Below are positions 19,325-28,109 of a stretch of DNA of 59,922 nt, piece by piece; position 1 is the first letter of the stretch, and every line of letters starts with the position of its first letter. The notes under the pieces were generated by a model. The model was not told the origin of the DNA. It saw only the letters and a list, made by a program, of their open reading frames with translations, and did not search any database. The stretch lies in contig NZ_CAIUXT010000230.1 in the NCBI RefSeq assembly GCF_903903185.1, positions 1 to 59,922 on the forward strand, written 5' to 3'. Both the position numbers and the translations under genes were made by a program. Source of the stretch: an uncultured Rhodoblastus sp. Lineage in GTDB: Bacteria; Pseudomonadota; Alphaproteobacteria; Rhizobiales; Beijerinckiaceae.

Positions 19325-19846
19325 TTATTCGGCATTGCCTTCAGGTGGAGCTTTGGCGAGTTTTTCTCCAAGCGCGGCCATCAGCGACGGATCTTTCAAT
19401 AATTTTTTCAATTGATCTTCAGCAGCGGCCTTGCCATCCATATAGCGCATCAGATTGGCGAGTTGTTCCCGCGCTTCCAGCAATTTTGCGAGCGAGGGCA
19501 CTTGCCGCGCGACCGAGGCAGGGGAAAAGTCTTCCATTTTTTTGAATTTAAGCTTTACCGACAGCTTTTCGCCAGCTTCGCCAAGCTTGTTCTCGACGCG
19601 AAAACTCGTTCCTGGTTCGATCGCCGCCATACGCTGTTCGAAATTGTCCATGTCGATATCGAGGAAGGTCCGGTCACCGACGTCCGGCTTGGCGACATCG
19701 GAAGAATCTCCCGACAAATCGGCCATCACCGCCATAACGAAGGGAAGTTCGATCTTCCGCTCGGCATCATAGGGATCGTCGTAGGCAATGTGGACACGGG
19801 GTACGCGATTGCGCCGAATGAAATTCTGGCCGCTGTCCGAGCTCAT
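19325..19846 (-). CDS. tssB: T6SS contractile sheath small subunit TssB (VipA)
   Basis: 173 residues from the ATG at 19846, preceded by AGGAGG. The 34 upstream in-frame codons are not TssB-like. Key blocks are RVPRVHIAYDDPYDAERKIELPFVMAVMADLSGD and FLDIDMDNFEQRMAAIEP, followed by LKFKKMEDFSPASVARQVPSLAKLLEAREQLANL, which are all standard TssB. It pairs with TssC in the sheath. A 112-base gap separates it from tssA upstream, with no clear internal promoter. Confidence 0.96.
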   Translation of the reverse strand: MSSDSGQNFIRRNRVPRVHIAYDDPYDAERKIELPFVMAVMADLSGDSSDVAKPDVGDRTFLDIDMDNFEQRMAAIEPGTSFRVENKLGEAGEKLSVKLKFKKMEDFSPASVARQVPSLAKLLEAREQLANLMRYMDGKAAAEDQLKKLLKDPSLMAALGEKLAKAPPEGNAE

Positions 19847-19958
19847 GGCGAACAGTCCTCCTGAAACGCTTCCACGGGTTCGGACGATCCGAACCGGAAT
19901 TTCTTCATGAGCATCGCCGCATTTTACTTCGGCGTCAATGCGCGGCAAACGTTTTCGT

Positions 19959-21287
19959 TCAGGTTCCGTCAGGCGCTTTGAGCGCGCCTGAAGGAAGTAG
20001 TTCCTTCAATAGTGTCATAAAATCCATAGCCGAGATTTTTCGCGCGCGTTCGCACAGGAACGGCACCGGACTGGAGGGCTCGCACCGGGCATAATAAGCC
20101 TCGATCTTGAGCAAGGCGGCGTTCGCGGAGGCGCGGTCCCTGATGTCGAGGGCTTCCGGTGGGTCATCCGCCGCGGTCAATGCCTCCTCCCCGATCTGCT
20201 CCGAAAGTCTCTGGATCGGCAGATCGAAGGTCTGGCCCTTGCCGATGCCGATCATCGCCTGATCGAAATGATCGGGAACGAGAATGCGCATGACCTGGAC
20301 GAAATCCTTCCCCACCAGTTGCTCGGCCTGTCTGACCAGCAAAAGAGAGGGACTCGAGGGTTCCGAGCGCGCAAAATAACGCGCCGTTCCGGCCAGCGCG
20401 GCGGCGACGGCGCCGAGCGTGGCGATGGCGTCGGCCGGCCCGGCCGCGGCGGGAAGCGAATCGGATTCGGCGTCCGAAGGCGTCGTGGACGACGTCTCGT
20501 CCGCGTGCAGCGCCGAGCCGGGGTCGCGCCGCGCGACAATGTCTTCGAGGAAATCGAGGATCTGCTGGCTCAGCTGTTGCAGCAAGTCGAGCCGGATCGA
20601 CTGTTGATGGCCGAGCCGATCGATCGTTACCGTCTTGATGGTTTCCGCGGCCTGGACGAGCCGCGCGAGCCGGTCGCGCTGGGCGATCAAATCTTCGAGA
20701 GCAATGTCCATGAAAGCGCGATCGATGGTCGTGGCGTCCGGAACCTCCTCGCCGTCGCGCGGCTCCAACCCCTCGGACAAAAGTTTGTGACGAAACGTCA
20801 GGGCGCCGGAACGTGGGTGCCGGATCAGCGGGGTGAACTGCAACGGCAGGCAGATATGCGTCATATCGTCCAGCGCTTGCAGCGACGCCAGACGAAAAGA
20901 GAAATCGCCGTCTTCGGCGCGCGGATTGATCTCTTCCCAGCGCGCATCGAGCAGCCGCGCCAGCGTATCAACGCTATCGACCAGATCCGGCAGATTGCGA
21001 TCGAGCGCGGCGAGTTTCGCCAGCACGACCAGCACGCGAATATCCCTTGTGCGCTGCAAGAGCTGGCGGGCGGCGGCGATTTCCGCCTGAAAATTCAGCG
21101 CCCCGCGTTCGAAGGGCCGCTCCCGTTCGCCATCGGCGTCGCGCTTGAAAAACGTCCCCGGCAGAATCCCTTCCGCGCGGGCGAGAAAATTCATGAAATC
21201 GGCGTCGCCTTCGAGATCGAGATCGGGGCCGCATGCGCTTTCGCTCGAAATCGGCTGGCTGAGCTCGTCGAATAGCGAAAGGGTCAT
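19959..21287 (-). CDS. tssA: T6SS baseplate/cap protein TssA (ImpA family), with duplicated C-terminal motif
   Basis: 442 residues from the ATG at 21287 (a GTG two codons upstream is possible). The N-terminal ImpA domain is clear: SLFDELSQPISSESACGPDL, then DIRVLVVLAKLAALDRNLPDL and WEEINPRAEDGD. The C-terminal signature seen in this TssA class, Y-x-x-R-x-EPSSP followed by L-x-x-A-x-x-L-x-x-x-DF, occurs twice about 95 residues apart: YFARSEPSSP...GKDFVQVMRILVP and YYARCEPSSP...AMDFMTLLKELLP. TssA recruits baseplate parts and guides sheath growth. It is the first gene of the leftward operon, facing vgrG across about 100 bases. Confidence 0.93.
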   Translation of the reverse strand: MTLSLFDELSQPISSESACGPDLDLEGDADFMNFLARAEGILPGTFFKRDADGERERPFERGALNFQAEIAAARQLLQRTRDIRVLVVLAKLAALDRNLPDLVDSVDTLARLLDARWEEINPRAEDGDFSFRLASLQALDDMTHICLPLQFTPLIRHPRSGALTFRHKLLSEGLEPRDGEEVPDATTIDRAFMDIALEDLIAQRDRLARLVQAAETIKTVTIDRLGHQQSIRLDLLQQLSQQILDFLEDIVARRDPGSALHADETSSTTPSDAESDSLPAAAGPADAIATLGAVAAALAGTARYFARSEPSSPSLLLVRQAEQLVGKDFVQVMRILVPDHFDQAMIGIGKGQTFDLPIQRLSEQIGEEALTAADDPPEALDIRDRASANAALLKIEAYYARCEPSSPVPFLCERARKISAMDFMTLLKELLPSGALKAPDGT

Positions 21288-21293
21288 TGTCAC

Positions 21294-21393
21294 TCACGCT
21301 TAAGAACACAGGCTCTACGACGCGCTCGACTATGGGCAAATGGTCCTATATCGTCAACCCGGTGGCGGATATGCCCTTTGCGCGGCGGACAGC
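21294..21393. promoter_or_regulatory. Divergent control region between tssA and vgrG
   Basis: About 100 bases separate the two divergent T6SS operons, so promoters for both must lie here or overlap the gene ends. I see no convincing sigma-70 or sigma-54 (GG-N10-GC) element. The region is inferred from gene layout, not from motifs. Confidence 0.5.
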
Positions 21394-23208
21394 ATGTCAC
21401 AACTGCTTCAGGAAAATCGGCCCGGCGAATTCAACAGTCCCCTCGGCAAGGACAAGCTGTCGCTGACGCGTTTCGACGGTTCGGAAGGAATAGGCGAGCT
21501 CTTCGAATATCGCGTCGAGGCGGTGAGCAGCCAGGACAATATCGACTTCGATTCCGCGCTTGGGCACAATTGCTGCGTGACCCTCAAGACCAAGAGCGGT
21601 CCCGACCGCCATTTCAACGGCGTTCTCGTCGAAGCGCAATGGGTCGGCTCCACCGAGGATCTCTTCATTTATCGCATGGTTTTGCGACCTTGGCTCTGGC
21701 TTTTGTCGCGCACGTCGGATTGCCGGATATGGCGCGACGAGAACGCCCTCGACGCTCTCGACATCATCAAGCAAGTGTTTCGCGACCGCGGCTTCACCGA
21801 TTTTCGGGACTCGACGACATCGGGTTTTCCAACCCAGGAATATTGCGTCCAATATCGCGAGACAGACTTCAATTTTGTCAGCCGATTGATGGAAAAGCAC
21901 GGGATTTACTATTTTTTCGAACATTCGCAAGACCGTCACCTGCTGGTGCTCGCCGATTCGAAATCGTCGCACAAACCGGTTCCCGGCCATGCGGCCACGC
22001 CCTTTTTCGGCGCCGCGCAAACGCGTCGCGATCAGGAGAATTTCAGTCGCTGGACCGCGGAGCGGCGTTTCCGGACCGGCAAATATGATTTGAATGACTA
22101 TGACTTCAAAAAGCCCGGCAAAAACCTGGACGTCAACAAGTTGGCCGGGTCGAAATATAATAAAGGCCAGCTGGAAATCTATGACTATCCAGGGGCCTAT
22201 ATCGAGCAGAGCAATGGCGAAACCTTCGCCAAGGTGCGTCTCGACGCGGATCAGGCGCAGGACCGTCGCCGCCATGCGACGGGAAACGCCATCAGCCTCT
22301 TCCCCGGCGGGCTGACGAAGCTGGAGCGTCATCCGACCGCCGCCGAAAATGTCGAATATCTGGTTCTGCGCGCGTCCCATTCCTATGTCGCGCAACATTA
22401 CAGGTCGAAGGGCGAGGGCGAGGACGATTATTCCGGCGCCTATGAATTGCTCGATTCATCGATTCCCTATCGCTCGCCCCTGGTGACGCCGAGGTCGGTG
22501 ATCCACGGTCCGCAAACGGCGCGCGTGGTCGGAAAGGACGGGGAGGAGATCGACGTCGACGAATTCGGTCGCATCCTGGTGCTGTTTCACTGGGACCGCA
22601 AGCAGAAGAAATCCTGCCGCGTGCGCGTCGCCCAGGTCTGGGCGGGCAAGCAATGGGGCGGCCAGTTCATCCCGCGCATCGGAATGGAGGCGGTGGTCGA
22701 ATTTCTCGAAGGCGATCCCGACCGTCCGCTCGTGGTCGGAACTGTTTATAATGGCGACAACAAGCATCCCTATGACCTGCCCGAAAGCAAGACGCAGTCG
22801 GGAGTCAAAACGGACTCCTCGCTCGGACATAGCGGATATAATGAATTCATGTTCGACGACAAGAAAGACTCCGAAACGATCCGGATGCAGGCGCAAAAGG
22901 ACCATGAAGTCAAAATATTGAACTCGGAGACTTGGGAAATCGGCTCGAAATTCCAGGGCGGCAAAGGGGCTTCGCGAAAAACCACGCTGGTCCAGGGAAG
23001 CGATTCTGTGACGATCCAGTCCGGCGACCAGACCATCGAGGTGCAGGCCGGCGATCAGACCGTTACGATCTCGGGCAATCTGAAGACCAGCGCGGATATG
23101 GGGATCAAGCTGACCTGCGGCGCGAGCTCGATCGAAATGACGCCGACCGAGATCAAGATCACCTCCGGCCATGTCGCGATTTCCGCACCGAAAATCGATT
23201 GGAACTGA
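21394..23208 (+). CDS. vgrG: T6SS spike protein VgrG (TssI)
   Basis: 604 residues from the ATG at 21394; the frame is open from 21340 but VgrGs begin close to LLQENRPGEF. gp27-like region: LSLTRFDGSEGIGELFEYRVEAVS, QVFRDRGF, QYRETDFNFVSRLMEKHGIYYFFEH. gp5-like OB fold: VDEFGRILVLFHWDRK and RVAQVWAGKQWGGQFIPRIGMEAVVEFLEGDPDRPLVVGTVYNG, the VgrG hallmark. The C-terminus is a plain beta-helix spike (VTIQSGDQTIEVQAGDQTVTIS) without an extra effector domain. The tip presumably carries a PAAR-type protein, such as the DUF4280 protein encoded at 37.5 kb. It is the first gene of the rightward operon. Confidence 0.97.
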   Translation: MSQLLQENRPGEFNSPLGKDKLSLTRFDGSEGIGELFEYRVEAVSSQDNIDFDSALGHNCCVTLKTKSGPDRHFNGVLVEAQWVGSTEDLFIYRMVLRPWLWLLSRTSDCRIWRDENALDALDIIKQVFRDRGFTDFRDSTTSGFPTQEYCVQYRETDFNFVSRLMEKHGIYYFFEHSQDRHLLVLADSKSSHKPVPGHAATPFFGAAQTRRDQENFSRWTAERRFRTGKYDLNDYDFKKPGKNLDVNKLAGSKYNKGQLEIYDYPGAYIEQSNGETFAKVRLDADQAQDRRRHATGNAISLFPGGLTKLERHPTAAENVEYLVLRASHSYVAQHYRSKGEGEDDYSGAYELLDSSIPYRSPLVTPRSVIHGPQTARVVGKDGEEIDVDEFGRILVLFHWDRKQKKSCRVRVAQVWAGKQWGGQFIPRIGMEAVVEFLEGDPDRPLVVGTVYNGDNKHPYDLPESKTQSGVKTDSSLGHSGYNEFMFDDKKDSETIRMQAQKDHEVKILNSETWEIGSKFQGGKGASRKTTLVQGSDSVTIQSGDQTIEVQAGDQTVTISGNLKTSADMGIKLTCGASSIEMTPTEIKITSGHVAISAPKIDWN

Positions 23209-23212
23209 GCCC

Positions 23213-23770
23213 ATGAGCCGGGTCCGCTTCGCCACGGTGCGGGACCTGTTCTCGTCCTTTTCCACCGCCGCGACGGAAGTCGGCGAGGAAACCAGCGACG
23301 AGGACTCGCTCCTGTACATCCAGCGCTGTCTGTCCGAAGGGCGTCTTGAGCCGGCGCTGGTCTATTGCGCCTATCTGCTGCCGCGGCGCGAAGCCGTCTG
23401 GTGGACCTGTCTGGCGCTGCGCGATCTGACCGATCCAAAGCCGACGGAGCGCGCATGTCTGACGCTGGCGCGCGAATGGGCGCTGAAGCCGGAGGAGTCG
23501 CGGCGTCGCTCGGCGCTCGAGCGGGGGTTGGAGACCAGCGCCAAACTGTCGGGGGCGTGGGTGGCGCTGGCGGCCGGCTGGTCCGGCGGCAGCATAGCGC
23601 CTTTGGGCGCCGCGCCCATGCCGCCGTCGCCGGCGGCGACCGCGCAAGCCTTGCGTGTGGCTCTGCTTTCCGCCGCGCCGAGACTGGCCAGCGACCGGAA
23701 ACAGGCTATCATGGCCTCATGGGTCCAAACGGCGTTGCGGACGTTGAAAGAAGGCGCCCAGTTCGTCTGA
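23213..23770 (+). CDS. T6SS-linked protein of unknown function (DUF6931-like)
   Basis: 185 residues. It starts four bases after vgrG and ends 34 bases before the FHA gene, so it belongs to the T6SS operon. The motif YCAYLLPRREAVWWTCLALRDL near residue 60 resembles the DUF6931 family, found in T6SS loci, as far as I can judge by eye. The protein is mostly helical and Ala-rich with no signal peptide or membrane segment. A role as adaptor, chaperone or effector-loading factor for VgrG is suggested by position only. Confidence 0.65.
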   Translation: MSRVRFATVRDLFSSFSTAATEVGEETSDEDSLLYIQRCLSEGRLEPALVYCAYLLPRREAVWWTCLALRDLTDPKPTERACLTLAREWALKPEESRRRSALERGLETSAKLSGAWVALAAGWSGGSIAPLGAAPMPPSPAATAQALRVALLSAAPRLASDRKQAIMASWVQTALRTLKEGAQFV

Positions 23771-23804
23771 GGCCACCGGACGATCGGTTAAACGGGAAGG
23801 CGCG

Positions 23805-25193
23805 ATGGCGCTGACATTGAAGATCGAGAACCACGCGAGCCTGCCGGATGGCGGGCCTTTGTCCTTTACGCTCGAAGGACAAAGGAGCGCCGATATCGGG
23901 CGCGACCAGCATCTCGACTGGAGCTTGCCCGATCCGAACCGCTTCATCTCCGGAAGGCATTGCGAAATAAAATATCAATCGGGCGAATATCTGCTCGTGG
24001 ATGTTTCGACCAACGGCACTTTCGTCAACGGGGCTTCGGCGCGGATTCAATCGCCTTACCGGCTCAAACAGGGCGACCGGCTGCAGATCGGCGAATATCT
24101 GATTTCAGTGGCGATCACCGGCCAGCCCGGCCCGCCGCCGCCAGATCGCGACCGCGACTCGGGCCGGCCGAAAATCGACCGCCCGGCTTCTTACGATTCG
24201 CTGTGGGATGTCGGCGAAGATATTGCGCCGCCGATCGATCCGAGGGAATTGCGGCCGCAGGGCAAGTCCACTCCAGTGTATGGCGATTTCCTGTCGCACG
24301 CGGTAGACGCGCCGCGTCTTTCGGACAGCGCGCAGTTCCTGCCGGTCGAAGACGCGATGGACTGGGCGCCGGTCGTCAAAAAGCCTGAACCGAAAAAGGA
24401 GGGGCCGCGCGCCCCCGAACCAAGGCGGCGGGCGGGTTTTGAGGATGACGCGATCGATATCCCGCTGGACCGAAGCTCCGGGTCCCCTTCAGGCGCCCCG
24501 TTGGACAGTCCCTGGGGAGCGCCGCCCGATCCGCCGCCCGATTCAGCCGCCGCAAGGCCGCCCATCGACGCAGAATCGCACACCGGCGCTCCGCAAAAAC
24601 GCGCGACCGATTCCCCCGACGCCATGCTGGCCGCTTTTGCCGCCGCAGCGGGTATTCCGCTCGAAGCTCTAGCGCATCGCAGCCCCGAAGAAACCGGCGC
24701 CTTGCTGGGGCGGTTCGCGCTCGTCGTGGCCGACGAAATGCAGAAACTTCTGCACGCGCGGGTCGAAGCCAAACGTCTGGCGCGCAGTTCCGAACACACC
24801 CTGATCCAGCCCCAGGAAAATAATCCGCTGAAATTCACCCCTGGTCCGGAGGATGCGTTGCGCATCATGTTCGGTCCGCCGACGCGCAGCTATCTCGACG
24901 CGACCAAGGCGGTCGGCGCGGGCTTCGCCGATTTGAAGCGGCACCAGATCCAGACCTATTCGGCGATGCAGCAAGCGGTCCGGACTCTTGTCGAGTCGCT
25001 CGATCCGGCAACCCTGGAGAAAGAGGCGCCGAAACCGCAGGGACCGACGTCACTGTTCAAGGCCCGCAAGGCGCAACTCTGGGACGCCTATGTCGTGGCA
25101 TGGCAAGCCATGACCAAAGGCCAGCCGGAAGGGGTGATCGGACGATTCATGTTTCTGTTTGGAAGTTTTTACGATCGCGCGGGCGACCGGTGA
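23805..25193 (+). CDS. tagH: T6SS-associated FHA-domain protein TagH (Fha)
   Basis: 462 residues. An N-terminal FHA domain (residues about 5-105) has the phosphothreonine-binding residues in place: GR at 32-33, SGRH at 49-52 and STNGTFVNG at 68-76. A Pro/Ala/Asp-rich linker follows (about 110-260). The C-terminal domain (about 265-462) is the TagH type, with NPLKFTPGPEDALRIMFGP and YLDATKAVGAGFADLKRHQ. In Agrobacterium the matching Fha protein binds phosphorylated TssL after PpkA acts, promoting assembly; that role is inferred here from the presence of ppkA, pppA and tssL in the same operon. Confidence 0.94.
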   Translation: MALTLKIENHASLPDGGPLSFTLEGQRSADIGRDQHLDWSLPDPNRFISGRHCEIKYQSGEYLLVDVSTNGTFVNGASARIQSPYRLKQGDRLQIGEYLISVAITGQPGPPPPDRDRDSGRPKIDRPASYDSLWDVGEDIAPPIDPRELRPQGKSTPVYGDFLSHAVDAPRLSDSAQFLPVEDAMDWAPVVKKPEPKKEGPRAPEPRRRAGFEDDAIDIPLDRSSGSPSGAPLDSPWGAPPDPPPDSAAARPPIDAESHTGAPQKRATDSPDAMLAAFAAAAGIPLEALAHRSPEETGALLGRFALVVADEMQKLLHARVEAKRLARSSEHTLIQPQENNPLKFTPGPEDALRIMFGPPTRSYLDATKAVGAGFADLKRHQIQTYSAMQQAVRTLVESLDPATLEKEAPKPQGPTSLFKARKAQLWDAYVVAWQAMTKGQPEGVIGRFMFLFGSFYDRAGDR

Positions 25194-25220
25194 GCGCGCC
25201 GGAGGTTCAAAGGGGGGGCG

Positions 25221-26558
25221 ATGTCCTGGTACAGCAAGGTCATTTGGAGGGAGGGGCTGTTCCTTCGCTCGCATCATTTTCAGCAGAACGATCGCTACCA
25301 TGAGCGGCTGGTCGATGGCCGCACCCGTTTCATTTCGCCTTACCCCTGGGGATTTTCGGAGTTGGAAATCGACCGCGACGTCGCGCAACAAAGCAAATTC
25401 GCGCTGCGCCGGGCGGTGGGGATCATGCCGGACGGAACGCCGTTCGACATTCCCGGCGACAGTCCTCTGCCGGAACCCATCGACGTTCCCGAGAATGCCG
25501 GTAACCAGATGCTCTGGCTGTGCATTCCGGCGCCGGCGCCCAATACCCGCGAAGTCGATCATCGCGTCTCCGACAGCGCCTCGCGTTTTCTCGAAGGCAG
25601 CGAAACCTTCATCGATTCGACGTCCGAACTGCGCGACGAGCACGAGATCGACATCGCCTATCCGCGCCTCGCCTATGAAGTGCGGCGCACGCCCAAGCCC
25701 GGCTATTTCAATCTCGGCGTCGCCCGCATTCTGGAAATCCAGGACAAGGCGCTGGTGTTCGACGAGAAATATGCGCCGCCGGTTCTGGTTTGCCGCGCGC
25801 ATAGCGTCGTCTCCGGCTGGATCGACCGCATTACCGGCTGGGTCGAGAACAAGCTGGAGGAACTGTCCCGCTACGCCGCCGATCCGACCTCGGGCGGCGG
25901 TCTGCAAAGCGTCGATTATTTCGTCCTGCAATTGCTCAACCGGACGATTCCGGGGTTGCGGCATTTGCGCGGCTCGGCCTATGTCCATCCGGAAAGACTT
26001 TATGAGGCGCTGATTTCGCTTGCCGGAGAACTGGCGACTTTCACCACGACCGACCGTCGGGCGCGCAGCTATCCCAACTACGATCACAATAATCTCGAAG
26101 CCACGTTCGAGCCGGTCTTGCGCGATTTGCAGGATTTTCTCTCGGCCCGTCTTGGGCGGCGCGCCATCCGGCTGGAACTCATCGAGCGCGCCGACAATGC
26201 GTTCGTGTCGCCGATCCGCGATCGCTCCTTGTTCCGCAACGCCAGTTTCGTGCTGGAGGTCTCGGCGCGGCTGCCGCTCACGGAAATTCAGCGCCAGTTT
26301 CCCAATCTGTTCAAGCTCGGGCCAAACACCAAGATGAACGAGATCGTTCACGCCCATCTGCCGGGCGTCCCGCTGGTGCATCTGCCGACGCCGCCGCCGC
26401 AGATCCGGGCGATCACCGATCATGTCTATTTTTTTCTGGACCGGAAATCGCCGCTCTGGCAGGAATTCAGCACGGCGGCCTCGATCGGCATGCACTTTTC
26501 CGGCGATTGGCCTGAGCTCGAACTCGAACTCTGGGCCGTTCTGGAGGATTCCAGATGA
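25221..26558 (+). CDS. tssK: T6SS baseplate/membrane-complex linker TssK
   Basis: 445 residues beginning MSWYSKVIWREGLFLRSHHFQQNDRYHE, the canonical TssK start (the W-x-EG-x-x-L-x-PQHFQ-type block). Later family blocks are LRGSAYVHPERLYEALISLAGELATF and YDHNNLEATFEPVLRDLQDFL. TssK is cytoplasmic and connects the TssFGE baseplate to TssL/TssM. A G-rich ribosome binding site precedes the ATG, and the stop overlaps the tssL start by four bases. Confidence 0.96.
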   Translation: MSWYSKVIWREGLFLRSHHFQQNDRYHERLVDGRTRFISPYPWGFSELEIDRDVAQQSKFALRRAVGIMPDGTPFDIPGDSPLPEPIDVPENAGNQMLWLCIPAPAPNTREVDHRVSDSASRFLEGSETFIDSTSELRDEHEIDIAYPRLAYEVRRTPKPGYFNLGVARILEIQDKALVFDEKYAPPVLVCRAHSVVSGWIDRITGWVENKLEELSRYAADPTSGGGLQSVDYFVLQLLNRTIPGLRHLRGSAYVHPERLYEALISLAGELATFTTTDRRARSYPNYDHNNLEATFEPVLRDLQDFLSARLGRRAIRLELIERADNAFVSPIRDRSLFRNASFVLEVSARLPLTEIQRQFPNLFKLGPNTKMNEIVHAHLPGVPLVHLPTPPPQIRAITDHVYFFLDRKSPLWQEFSTAASIGMHFSGDWPELELELWAVLEDSR

Positions 26559-27988
26559 ACGGCAAGGACGGCTCGGGCTCCGACGATAATGAACGCACCG
26601 TGTTTCGGCCCAACCCCGGACGACGCCTTCCGGCGGCGGCCCCACCGCAGACGCCTCCCGCTTCGCCTTCTTCCTTCAACGCCGCCGCGCCGCCGCCATC
26701 CGGCGAAACCGACGACTGGATCGTCTCGCAGCGTTCCGGCGGACCGGCGGCGTCTTCCCTGCCGCAGGCGCGGGATCTGCGTTTCGACGAATTGGTCGCG
26801 CCCAATCCCAATCCGATCATGCGCTCGGCGGGGCCCCTGCTGCTGCTGCTCGGACGTCTCCGGGTGGCCGCGCTGAGGGCGTCGTTCGCCAGCCTGATGG
26901 AGCAGGTGGCGGAAGCGGTGAATTTCTTCGACAAGGATATTCGCGCGCATGGCGTGCCGCCGGAACAGGCCCAGACCGCCAAATATCTGATCTGCGCCAC
27001 CGCCGACGACATCGTTCAGAACATTCCGACGGAAGACCGGCATGTCTGGACGCAATATTCGATGTTGAGCCGCTTCTTCGGCGAAAGGATCGGCGGCGTC
27101 CGTTTCTTCGAGGAACTGGATCGGCTGTCGGTCGATCCCGCGGGCAATTACAATGTGCTGGAATTGCAGCACGCCTGCCTCGCTCTCGGTTTCCAGGGCA
27201 TGTACCGCGCCAGCGGCGGCGGAGCGGCGAATTTGCAGGCGCGCCAGCGCACGCTCTACGAAACCTTGCGCCGAATCCGCTCTCGCGCCGCCGGCGCGCT
27301 GTCGCCGCATTGGGAAGGGCAGAAGCTGGCGCTCGCGCCATCGCGCTTCCACGCGCCGACCTGGGCCATCGCCGGACTCATTTCATTGCTGGCGTTTGGC
27401 GGCTTCATCCTCATGCGTGCGTCACTGATCGGCAGGACCGAAGCGGTCGCCGCCGAGACCGCCGGGCTGCATCCGGAAACGAAAATCGCCTTGCAGCGCC
27501 GTCTCGCCGCGCCGCCGCCCAAGGTGGAGCCGACGCCCGCGCAATTGACCCAGCTGCAAAGGATTCGCGCCGCTCTCGCGCCCGAGATCCAGGCCGGCGC
27601 CATTTCGGTCGATCCGGCGGGGGCCTGGATCGCCATAAGGGTCGGCAACCTGATCCTGTTCAATTCCGGCGAGGCGAAAGTCCTGCCGCAGTTTCTGCCG
27701 GTGGCGAAGCGCATCGGCGAAATCATCGAAAAGGAGCCGGGACCGCTGCGCATCGTCGGCCATACCGATAATGTCGCGCTGAGCCCGGCAAACCGCTTCC
27801 AGTCCAATTTTCAACTATCGATCGAACGCGCCAAGGCGGTCGCCGCGCTGGTCCAGCCGCAACTGACGCAGCCGGACCGGCTGACGGTCGACGGCAAAGG
27901 GCCGGACAGCCCGATCGCGCCGAATACGACCGCCGAAGGGCGGGCCAAGAACCGAAGGGTCGAGGTCCTGGTGACGAGAACCGATTGA
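26555..27988 (+). CDS. tssL: T6SS inner-membrane protein TssL (DotU/IcmH) with OmpA-like tail
   Basis: 477 residues. The N-terminal tail carries ERTVFRPNPGRR with Thr15; the equivalent threonine of Agrobacterium TssL is the PpkA target recognised by Fha. The DotU/IcmH cytoplasmic domain covers about residues 85-250 (FFDKDIRAHGVPPEQAQTAKYLICATADD). One membrane segment follows at about 270-288 (AIAGLISLLAFGGFILM). The periplasmic part ends in an OmpA/MotB peptidoglycan-binding domain (about 365-475, LRIVGHTDNVALSPANRFQSNFQLSIERAKAV). The fused wall-binding domain makes this an extended TssL and may help anchor the complex where no TssJ is seen. Confidence 0.96.
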   Translation: MNGKDGSGSDDNERTVFRPNPGRRLPAAAPPQTPPASPSSFNAAAPPPSGETDDWIVSQRSGGPAASSLPQARDLRFDELVAPNPNPIMRSAGPLLLLLGRLRVAALRASFASLMEQVAEAVNFFDKDIRAHGVPPEQAQTAKYLICATADDIVQNIPTEDRHVWTQYSMLSRFFGERIGGVRFFEELDRLSVDPAGNYNVLELQHACLALGFQGMYRASGGGAANLQARQRTLYETLRRIRSRAAGALSPHWEGQKLALAPSRFHAPTWAIAGLISLLAFGGFILMRASLIGRTEAVAAETAGLHPETKIALQRRLAAPPPKVEPTPAQLTQLQRIRAALAPEIQAGAISVDPAGAWIAIRVGNLILFNSGEAKVLPQFLPVAKRIGEIIEKEPGPLRIVGHTDNVALSPANRFQSNFQLSIERAKAVAALVQPQLTQPDRLTVDGKGPDSPIAPNTTAEGRAKNRRVEVLVTRTD

Positions 27989-28109
27989 GCTTTGCCTTGG
28001 TCCGACCGGTTTCGCCAAACCGCCCGGGCCTGGGGTTTCAAATAATGTCTTGCGGAAAAGTTCGGCGGCGGCGCAAGGCGCCGTTCCGCTCTTTGAGGGA
28101 ACGAGGGGA

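Noticed and set aside
25050..26645. A 531-codon minus-strand frame within tssK
   Set aside because: Antisense to a full TssK and lacks any recognisable motif.
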